From contig JBJKSH010000163.1 in assembly GCA_046704255.1 (NCBI GenBank), forward strand, positions 1-23,950: 23,950 nucleotides of DNA. Reading direction: 5' to 3'. Below, piece by piece: positions 8,382 through 15,103 of this stretch. The stretch comes from FEN-1297 sp046704255. GTDB taxonomy: Bacteria; Bacteroidota; Ignavibacteria; Ignavibacteriales; Ignavibacteriaceae. The notes under the pieces were generated by a model. That model was not told where the DNA came from. It saw only the letters and a program-made list of their open reading frames with translations, and ran no database searches. Within the stretch, counting starts at the first letter, position 1. Every line of letters starts with the position of its first letter. The translations under genes were made by a program, and so were the position numbers.

Positions 8382-9023
8382 TTATTCCTTTAAGCCTATT
8401 CCAATTCCGTCTCCTACCGGCAGTATTGTAGTTCTTAAACTCGGCTGGGAGGTAAATATCTGGTTAAACTCTCTTATTATTTTAGCGGAGCTTCTATAAT
8501 TAGCCGGTACTTTTTGAGCAGCCGAAAAACCATGCCAGAGGAGATTATCAATAAACAATATTCCACCCTTCTTAAGAAAGATCATTGAGTAATCAAAAAG
8601 TCTTTTATAATCTCCTTTGTCCGCATCCAAAAAAATGAAATCATATTTTTTATCAAGTCTCGGCATAATTTCAAGAGCATTTCCTTCGTACAAAATTATC
8701 TTATCTTCCAGCCCGGATTTTGTAAAATTTTCTTTTGCAATTGCAATATTATCTTCGCTTTTTTCTATTGTATGAATTACACTTTTCTTTTTAAGATTCC
8801 TGGCAATTCTTATAGTAGAATATCCGATTGCAGTTCCCAATTCCAAAACGCGGTGCGGAGCAACTAACTTTATCAGTAACTCAAGCAGTCTGGCAGAATC
8901 GCGGTATAAAATAGGAACTTTATTTTCTTTTGCATAGGCCTCCATTTCAAGTATTAACGGATCGGACTCATTGTGAAATTTTTCAAGGTATTTCAATTGT
9001 GCCGGGTATAGAATACTGTCCAT
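8382..9023 (-). CDS. SAM-dependent O-methyltransferase, TrmR/YrrM-like
   Basis: This 213-residue protein has a class I methyltransferase fold. SAM motif I is RVLELGTAIGYST (residues 58-70) and an acidic residue follows in HTIEKSE (84-90). The metal site of the CCoAOMT-like family is present: FLDADKGDY (131-139, D133) and FIDNLLWHG (157-165, D159/N160). Length and motifs fit the bacterial TrmR group, which in Bacillus methylates 5-hydroxyuridine in tRNA wobble positions to methoxyuridine. A small-molecule catechol-type substrate cannot be excluded, so I leave the symbol blank. ATG at 9023 gives a normal N-terminus. The hypothetical helical gene follows 22 bases downstream. Confidence 0.85.
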   Translation of the reverse strand: MDSILYPAQLKYLEKFHNESDPLILEMEAYAKENKVPILYRDSARLLELLIKLVAPHRVLELGTAIGYSTIRIARNLKKKSVIHTIEKSEDNIAIAKENFTKSGLEDKIILYEGNALEIMPRLDKKYDFIFLDADKGDYKRLFDYSMIFLKKGGILFIDNLLWHGFSAAQKVPANYRSSAKIIREFNQIFTSQPSLRTTILPVGDGIGIGLKE

Positions 9024-9389
9024 GTTTCTTTGCTTCCTTATAAGAATTGGTATTCCTAATCTAATAATAATGAAAGTAAAATTACAATAAATATGCGCTC
9101 CTTAACACCGCATCTTACTCCGTTGCTTTTGGGGGTAAAGTTAAGCGCAAAAATCAGAAGCGATAAGAGACAAAAATAATAACGGAAAAATATTAAGTAG
9201 ATTTTTTTATTCGTATTCTATAGGTTATAAGATCTCTATGAAACGAAACAATTTGGCTAAAGCCATGGTTTTCATTAGTCCTTTTCATGGAGTCGTCCTA
9301 AAAGTAGTTGTGGTAAATAAATATTCAACGATTGTATTCAAGGCCTCATCCCAAATATTCCACTAAGTGTGGAAGAGCTTATTAAGGGT

Positions 9390-9454
9390 AATGTTTTATT
9401 GTTAACATCCTGATCTACCTGGCGGCAGACAGGCAGAATATTAACATAAACATT
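9390..9454. repeat. Inverted repeat enclosing a GC-rich CTGCC/GGCAG palindrome
   Basis: AATGTTTTATTGTTAA (9390-9405) pairs with TTAACATAAACATT (9441-9454) over 14 bp with two single-base bulges. The enclosed segment contains CTACCTGGCGGCAGACAGG (9415-9433), a GC-rich block in otherwise AT-rich DNA, with internal CCTG/CAGG and GGCAG repeats. It looks like a small palindromic intergenic repeat placed just left of the large palindrome. Confidence 0.6.
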
Positions 9455-9687
9455 CAATTGTCAATAAGTCTCTCTCCTCTTAGGCAATGCTGCAACTTAA
9501 AAAGCTGGTAAGAAAAATTGAATTTTTAATGCGGCTAAAGCCTTTCTTTATGTTGCTTTTGCCCGTTCGCTTTAGAGGCTGTGTGAAAATTAGAAAGAGG
9601 CGAATAATTATTATAAAATCTTAATGGGAAATTTTCCAATTGCCCGGCCGTTTACGGCTGGGGTTCCAGGAAATTAATAATAATAGC

Positions 9688-9705
9688 AAGGGCATTTATG
9701 CCCTT
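9688..9705. repeat. Tight hairpin in palindrome centre (AAGGGCAT-TT-ATGCCCTT)
   Basis: A perfect eight-bp stem with a two-base spacer lies at the left of the centre of the large palindrome. It has no following T-run on either strand, so it is not a standard terminator. Confidence 0.75.
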
Positions 9706-9719
9706 ATTAGCTATACTTA

Positions 9720-9735
9720 ACGCCGTCAACGGCGT
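9720..9735. repeat. Tight hairpin in palindrome centre (ACGCCGT-CA-ACGGCGT)
   Basis: A perfect seven-bp GC-rich stem with a two-base spacer lies 14 bases right of the previous hairpin. GCCGT-TT-ACGGC at 9647-9658, within arm 4, has the same design. Confidence 0.75.
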
Positions 9736-9877
9736 ATTGATTTTAATTTATTTCGTTTACCCAGCCTTAAACGTCCAGCTATCAAACTACGAAAATAGAA
9801 TTTTTATTCGTAAGTAACGAGTTTTAAAACAGCCTCTTCAGCGAACGGTAATAAGATGCCAAATGGATCATCAATTG

Positions 9878-9898
9878 CCGTTGCTTTTTAAGCAACGG
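9878..9898. repeat. Perfect nine-bp hairpin inside the right arm
   Basis: CCGTTGCTT (9878-9886) and AAGCAACGG (9890-9898) form a perfect stem with loop TTT. The hairpin lies in a segment of about 54 bases that has no counterpart in the left arm, as if inserted into the palindrome after it formed. No T-run follows. Confidence 0.75.
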
Positions 9899-10060
9899 AA
9901 TTCAAGCTCTAAAAATAGTTAGGGCTTTAGCCACATTTTTTCAATAAGTTGACAGCATTGCCTCTTAGGAGAGAGACTAAAGTGACGTCATTTTTTAGTA
10001 TTCATAAAAAAAGATTTTTAAACATTAGAATTTTTTTTAATCACTTTCGAGTCATGCTTT

Positions 10061-13000
10061 TTATTTCAAAATCATCATTTTTTTAGTATCAACAAAGTTA
10101 CCTGCTTTCAGTCTGTATATGTAAACACCGGAAGCAACTTTTTCATTTTTATTATTACGCCCGTTCCAATTTATATTGTAATACCCCGCGGGTTTTATAT
10201 CGTCTACCAAAGTTGAAATTTTTTCACCGAGTATGCTGTAAATAATTAGTGTAACTTTTTCCTTAACCGGCAGCTGATATTTAATTGTAGTACTCGGATT
10301 AAAGGGATTAGGATAATTTTGAGATAATTGGAAATTTTCCGGTAATGTAATTTTATTTTTTTCAACATCCGATACATTGGGCTGGATACTCAAATTATCA
10401 ATTGCCCATCCCCAGCCATTTACACCAGGATCTCCAAATAATCTAAATCTAATAAGAATTTTTTGGCCTGCACTAAAATTATCTAATAAATTCAATTCAT
10501 GATGAACAAACATAGTAGAGTCGCCTCCGGCAGAACTATTCCAGGCATTTAACCAGGCTGCATTATAGCGGCAGTCATATCCCGGTGCAAGCGGAATCCA
10601 ATTAACTCCATCGGTGCTTCCTTCAACAACAACATAATCATAGAAATAAAGATCGCCGAATACGGTACCGCTTTCACCCGGTTCTACAATAGCTATATCG
10701 TCGTAATTAAATGTTGCCTCAGATTTTGCAACAGTAATTGGTACAAGCAATAAATAAGTATTATTAGAATAATTACTATACGGGTGATCAGAATGAATTG
10801 CAGGGCTTCCGAATCCTGATAAAGATTTAATTGAAAACCCCTGTCCGGCAAAATCATTTGTAATGGTATTAAAATTATTTTTATAAGTACTAACCGGAGC
10901 GGCAATTACCTTAACATCAATTACCTGGAATGAAGATTTATATACGGATGTTCCCTTAAATGCTAATATTTGAAGAGAATCTAATTCCGCAGTCGTTACC
11001 GGAAGTTTAATGGTTGTATCTTTTGGAACAGTATTAGCAGATAACTTTAATAATATCGATCCGTTCATATAAACTTTGGCCGAATCGTATACCGACCTTA
11101 AAGATATTGGAATTGTTAATGCCCCATCCGGGCCTTGTGTTAATTGATTTAACCTGGGTGACCTCGTTACCTTCGGCAGGGTATATCCCTGCAGCCAAGG
11201 TAGTTTTACAGACCATATACCCCTGCCGTGTGTAGCTACAACAACCTGATCTCCTACAAGTTTCATTTCCCAAATTGCTACGGATGGAATTCCGCTTGCC
11301 GATATAGACCAGCTTGTTCCGCCGTTTGTAGATTCAAACAAACCTATTTCTGTACCGACCCAAATTGTATCCGGATGATTGGGCATTACCAGAAGGCAAT
11401 ACGTTGCAACATCGGGGAAACCATTTGTACTAGAAGTACCTGTACCGAATCCTGATATGTCAGTCCATGTCTGCCCTAAATCTGTAGTCCGCAGAATTTT
11501 CGGTGACTTAGAAACTGAGAATAATGCGTATGCCGTTGAATCTTTTGTGGGATGAGTACTAAAACCGGATAGCCTTCCCATTGGCACAGTATTATAATTA
11601 TTTACATTATTGAACGATAGGCCTCCGTCTTTGGAAACAAAAATACCGTATCCGGGAATCATGTAAGTTCCGGCCCATACAATTTGAGGGTTTGCCTGCG
11701 ATACGGCAACCTGAGAAAATGAGCCGTAATAATGACCGGTCAGTGGTGTAAGAGTCCAGGAATCTGCAAAATTATCGGAACGCCATATCCCGGATGCACC
11801 GGTTGCAAAAACTAAATCGGGGTCCTGGTTTGTCTTTGCAATTTTTGTAATGAACGGCGATTTATTCGCATCGCCTGCATCTGTTAATCCGGAGTATGCA
11901 GTATACCACGTTGCTCCTTTGTCGGTTGATTTTTGTATATAATTATTATAACTGGAACCTAAAATTTCGTCAGGGTTATCATAATTCCAATCAACTGCAA
12001 AACCATCTCCGCCGAGGACATGAGAATAAGAAGAATTTTTATTAGGATTCAAACCAGATAACCATGTGCCGTTATCCTGCATGCCGCCTATATATTGATC
12101 GGCAGCAGGATTTTTATCTGCGCCGTAAAATTGAGTAGTCTGGTAGGAAGTAATTTGAGTCCAGTTAATACCGCTGTTATTAGAAACAGAAGCACCGCCG
12201 TCGTTTACATTTACAATTCTAAAACTATTGGCAGCTTGATTAACAGGAATAATTTTAAAATTATGATGATCTACATGTACAGGCTGATAATTCGGATCAC
12301 CGTAACCGTCTGTTAGCCTAGCCGTATTTCTTAAACGGGCAATAAGCCGGTTATAAATTATACTAATTTTGGAATCTGGAAGAGAATTAGCATCCCAGGT
12401 TGAACCGTCTGCTCCAATCGGCCAAAATGCAAATGTATTTTTGTACCTCATTCCTCCATCAACTGCAATATTGGGATCAGGATTATCCGGGTTATAGTCA
12501 ACGGCATTAATAAATATGTATTCTCGTAGCGGATTATTCTGATCAAGAGGCAATAAATTAAAGATGCCGTTTTCATCAGAATCTCTAAACGAAACCATAA
12601 GCTGCTTATTATGTGTTACATCCCAAACCTGGAATGGAACGGTTACATAATCTTTATAAGTATACATCCAGTTACTGCCGTAATAAAATCTATGAGCTTT
12701 TTGAGAAATACCGGGTCCAAAACGAATTTCAACCGAAGTATAATCGGCATCCGATATATTAATTGGTGCACCGTGAAATTCAACACCGGTGCCTGCACCG
12801 CCTCCTAATAAAGAACCACCCCAATTAACAAAACTTAAAAATGAAGATGTGTTTGTAACATTACCCAAGATTCTGGTTACAGTATCCGTACCGGGAACCA
12901 TTGTAACCTTATAAATATCTATTCCACCCAGGTATAAATTATCTTTAGAATACGGATGGACTATAAGTGTATTGTCATACCAGCCCTGTCCGCCTAACCA

Positions 13001-14275
13001 GTCGGTACCGGTACCGTTAACATCTGTTACCAGGGACCAATTAGAACCGGCGTCATCAGAGATAAAAAGATCCGAACCGATTGTGGATTCTACGGAAGCA
13101 TATATTCTTGAAGTATCCTCCGGAGCTATTGCTATTTCTATTCTCCCCATTACACCTCTAGAAATAATACCTTTTGTTAATTGCCATGTTAATCCGGCAT
13201 TTAAAGATTTTATTACACCAATTCCGTTAACTGTGGCATACATAGTATTAAAGTTTTGCGGGTTAGCCAGAAGTTGTTGTATTCTTGAATTATTCATGTA
13301 AATATTATTCCATGTATTTCCGCCGTCCGTAGATTTAAAAATACCTGATGAAGAGCCTAAGTTAGTTGAGTAAAATCCAACGTTTGCACAAGCATAAACA
13401 ATATTTGCATTACCAGGAGTAATTATTATTCTGTTTACATTTTGAAAATTTAAATTGTTTACGGTAGAAGCCAATTGCACCCAAGATTCACCACGATCCG
13501 TAGATTTAAATATTCCGTCGCCGTTTACCGCATCAACATTATAAAATCCTTCTCCGGTACCGGCATATATAATATTATGATCGGAAGGAGCCATTTCTAA
13601 AACCGTGGTAGCCAAATTCGGCAGCCCCGGAGTCTTGTCTGTCCATGTATTTCCGCCGTCGGTAGTTTTCCATATACCGCCGCCAACCGAACCGGCAAAC
13701 CAGGTATTCTGCGAAGGATCGTCAGGATCAATTATTAATCCTCTTGTTCGCCCGGTAACATTTCCCGGCCCCCTTTCTATCCAGGGCAGCGAAGAAGTTT
13801 GAAGTTGTTGAAACGATGAATTGTATTTCTTTAGATTTACACCAAATTTTTTAGACACAGCTTTTTCTAATTCAATCATCTTATAATTCGGCGGATAATC
13901 AGGTGCTTTTTTCCCGAAAGCAGTTCTAATACCAACCTCATATTCCATAAATTTACCCGGCTGGTCTTCTTTCTTTTCTTCTTCTTCAAATTTGTTTTTT
14001 CCTTGTCCGAATTTTTCATGTTCATAATGTTTTGATGTTAAATACTTTTTATCCGCAATAATATTAACATTAGAACTTTTTTGTGTTTTTATGATTTTTG
14101 AAACTTTAACTAAAGCGAAAGTCTTTGGCGAGGTTACTTTCTTCGGTTCACTTGCGGTTTTAGAAACGGCTTTTTCTACTACATTGTTTCTATTAACTTT
14201 TCTATTTGGTAAAAATAGAAAAAACAAAATTATTAAGATAGAACCGGGTATTATTAACCGGAATAGCTTTTTCAT
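10061..14275 (-). CDS. Large secreted Asp-box (sortilin/BNR-like) propeller protein with T9SS type A sorting domain
   Basis: The 1404-residue product starts with a basic hydrophobic segment (about residues 6-24, LIIPGSILIILFFLFLP) that serves as signal or anchor. A linker rich in Lys and Glu follows. From about residue 165 (WIERGPGNVTGRTRG) runs a long propeller region with many Asp-box motifs of the S/T-x-D-x-G-x-T-W type: KTTDGGNTW, KSTDRGESW, KSTDGGNTW, KSTDKGATW, RTTDLGQTW and ESTNGGTSW. This pattern is shared by sortilin/VPS10-like and BNR-repeat proteins. I see no sialidase active-site set, so binding is likelier than hydrolysis. A jelly-roll-like domain follows (DYVVVEGSTDGVNWIPL to GWGWAIDNLSI). 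Residues 1311-1404 are a T9SS sorting domain (NYPNPFNPST). GGGAG eight bases before the ATG supports the start. Confidence 0.88.
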   Translation of the reverse strand: MKKLFRLIIPGSILIILFFLFLPNRKVNRNNVVEKAVSKTASEPKKVTSPKTFALVKVSKIIKTQKSSNVNIIADKKYLTSKHYEHEKFGQGKNKFEEEEKKEDQPGKFMEYEVGIRTAFGKKAPDYPPNYKMIELEKAVSKKFGVNLKKYNSSFQQLQTSSLPWIERGPGNVTGRTRGLIIDPDDPSQNTWFAGSVGGGIWKTTDGGNTWTDKTPGLPNLATTVLEMAPSDHNIIYAGTGEGFYNVDAVNGDGIFKSTDRGESWVQLASTVNNLNFQNVNRIIITPGNANIVYACANVGFYSTNLGSSSGIFKSTDGGNTWNNIYMNNSRIQQLLANPQNFNTMYATVNGIGVIKSLNAGLTWQLTKGIISRGVMGRIEIAIAPEDTSRIYASVESTIGSDLFISDDAGSNWSLVTDVNGTGTDWLGGQGWYDNTLIVHPYSKDNLYLGGIDIYKVTMVPGTDTVTRILGNVTNTSSFLSFVNWGGSLLGGGAGTGVEFHGAPINISDADYTSVEIRFGPGISQKAHRFYYGSNWMYTYKDYVTVPFQVWDVTHNKQLMVSFRDSDENGIFNLLPLDQNNPLREYIFINAVDYNPDNPDPNIAVDGGMRYKNTFAFWPIGADGSTWDANSLPDSKISIIYNRLIARLRNTARLTDGYGDPNYQPVHVDHHNFKIIPVNQAANSFRIVNVNDGGASVSNNSGINWTQITSYQTTQFYGADKNPAADQYIGGMQDNGTWLSGLNPNKNSSYSHVLGGDGFAVDWNYDNPDEILGSSYNNYIQKSTDKGATWYTAYSGLTDAGDANKSPFITKIAKTNQDPDLVFATGASGIWRSDNFADSWTLTPLTGHYYGSFSQVAVSQANPQIVWAGTYMIPGYGIFVSKDGGLSFNNVNNYNTVPMGRLSGFSTHPTKDSTAYALFSVSKSPKILRTTDLGQTWTDISGFGTGTSSTNGFPDVATYCLLVMPNHPDTIWVGTEIGLFESTNGGTSWSISASGIPSVAIWEMKLVGDQVVVATHGRGIWSVKLPWLQGYTLPKVTRSPRLNQLTQGPDGALTIPISLRSVYDSAKVYMNGSILLKLSANTVPKDTTIKLPVTTAELDSLQILAFKGTSVYKSSFQVIDVKVIAAPVSTYKNNFNTITNDFAGQGFSIKSLSGFGSPAIHSDHPYSNYSNNTYLLLVPITVAKSEATFNYDDIAIVEPGESGTVFGDLYFYDYVVVEGSTDGVNWIPLAPGYDCRYNAAWLNAWNSSAGGDSTMFVHHELNLLDNFSAGQKILIRFRLFGDPGVNGWGWAIDNLSIQPNVSDVEKNKITLPENFQLSQNYPNPFNPSTTIKYQLPVKEKVTLIIYSILGEKISTLVDDIKPAGYYNINWNGRNNKNEKVASGVYIYRLKAGNFVDTKKMMILK

Positions 14276-14583
14276 GATACAACTCCCTTTTAATTTAGTG
14301 AAAAATATATTTCCTTTTTATAAAATTAATTCCGATAAAAAACTTATATCTAAAATAAAAACCATAGGCCGTAAGTATTTAATTAAAATAATAATTGCCG
14401 GTTAAATTTCGATAAAGTGGGAATTAAATTAAAAGATTCGGTAAAAATTATTACTTAATCTATGTTTTATAAAAAGTAATGTCAAGAAAATATTTTAGGC
14501 CAGTCTAAATTAAAAAGAGTTTGCAGTTACGTTCAAAAATTAAATTAAACTATCCTAAAATTTGTACAGGCACGTATCTTTAA
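14276..14583. other. 308-bp gene-free region upstream of the large Asp-box gene
   Basis: This very AT-rich stretch contains no supported gene. It holds the ribosome-binding site of the Asp-box protein (GGGAG at 14284-14288, minus) and a possible promoter. No strong hairpin is seen after the lipoprotein gene stop codon at 14584. Confidence 0.6.
14457..14485 (-). promoter_or_regulatory. Possible sigma-70-type promoter of the Asp-box protein gene
   Basis: On the minus strand a perfect TTGACA (14485-14480) is followed after exactly 17 bases by TAGATT (14462-14457). This would give a 5' leader of roughly 175 bases before the ATG at 14275. The -10 box matches TATAAT at 4/6 positions, so this is a candidate only. 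Confidence 0.35.
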
Positions 14584-15027
14584 TCAATACATATTATTAA
14601 AAGGAAGCAGCTTTTTCAGCCTTACATCGTATATTAAAATCCGGCTGTTATTATTTGGTTCATCCCCGGAAACAATACCAAGATGTCTTACAATTTTAAC
14701 CTGAAAGTTATTTATCCAGTTCACCTTGCCGTCCGATATCGAATCTTCAAATAAGATTTTATTTTTGTTCTTATCGAAGATAAAAAAGTTTATTCTGTAC
14801 TGCGGGAATTGAGGAGTTGATTTGAACTGCTTAACGCACAGTACAAACATACTGTCTTTATTAAACAAAAATTTATAATTTGATTTGTACTTTTCTTCAG
14901 CTAATTTTTCATACTCAAGTTTCTTATTTAATAATGTTTTTTGAACATGGGCGGAACTGCATGCAGCTTGCAGGATTATGCAGCTTAAAAATATAACAGC
15001 TAAAATATATTTATTGTTGTTTATCAT
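14584..15027 (-). CDS. Small putative lipoprotein, function unknown
   Basis: The 147-residue product begins MINNNKYILAVIFLSC and has a lipobox-like site ILQAAC with C23 as the lipidated residue. The -3 position is Gln rather than the usual Leu, which makes the box slightly atypical. After cleavage the mature protein begins CSSAHVQK, followed by a charged helix and a likely beta-rich domain (MFVLCVKQF, YRINFFIFDKNKNKILFED, RILIYDVRLKKLLPF). I recognise no family. It is probably anchored in the envelope. It starts 76 bases after the end of the subtilisin-like protease gene on the same strand and may be co-transcribed with it. No clear ribosome-binding site is seen. Confidence 0.7.
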   Translation of the reverse strand: MINNNKYILAVIFLSCIILQAACSSAHVQKTLLNKKLEYEKLAEEKYKSNYKFLFNKDSMFVLCVKQFKSTPQFPQYRINFFIFDKNKNKILFEDSISDGKVNWINNFQVKIVRHLGIVSGDEPNNNSRILIYDVRLKKLLPFNNMY

Positions 15028-15103
15028 AATAATTAGACATCATATTTATCAACTCTTGCATCAGCGTCAACTACTTCCTTTGAAGCAGAGAATAGTGCGA
15101 TGC

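Larger units (their letters stand above)
9467..9978. repeat. Large (~510 bp) imperfect palindromic element, MITE-like or structured RNA
   Basis: Four pairs of arms are inverted copies around a centre near 9705-9732. (1) 9467-9498 pairs with 9946-9978 (about 32 nt, one three-base mismatch CTT/AAG and one extra base). (2) 9518-9542 pairs with 9923-9945, both holding GGCTAAAGCC or its complement. (3) 9563-9582 pairs with 9829-9848, 18 of 20 matching (CCGTTCGCT..AGAGGCTGT). (4) 9646-9662 pairs with 9760-9776, 15 of 17 matching (..CGTTTA.GGCTGGG). The centre holds two tight hairpins. The right arm has about 54 extra bases between arms 2 and 3, with another perfect hairpin inside. There is no ORF. 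The terminal arms resemble terminal inverted repeats, but I see no clear target-site duplication. Confidence 0.8.
9024..10060. other. 1,037-bp gene-free region rich in nested inverted repeats
   Basis: No open frame of useful length exists on either strand. The part next to the methyltransferase gene (9024-9240) is AT-rich, with one long-loop inverted repeat (GCGCTCCTTAAC at 9095-9106 against GTTAAGCGC at 9140-9148). A GGCTAAAGCC palindrome lies at 9255-9264 and a six-bp hairpin TTCCAC/GTGGAA at 9358-9374. From 9390 on, almost every segment pairs with another one. The palindromes are listed separately. Confidence 0.8.

Noticed and set aside
9024..10060. A hidden protein-coding remnant such as a decayed transposase
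   Set aside because: All frames are broken by frequent stops and no transposase motif could be recognised; the signal here is inverted-repeat structure, not coding.
12972..13301. 109-codon open frame on the plus strand
   Set aside because: It lies entirely opposite the large Asp-box gene, has no ribosome-binding site or recognisable domain, and is explained by the codon pattern of the gene on the other strand.
14091..14405. 104-codon open frame on the plus strand
   Set aside because: It mostly overlaps the N-terminal coding part of the Asp-box gene and its leader in antisense; there is no family resemblance and the composition is that of AT-rich antisense.
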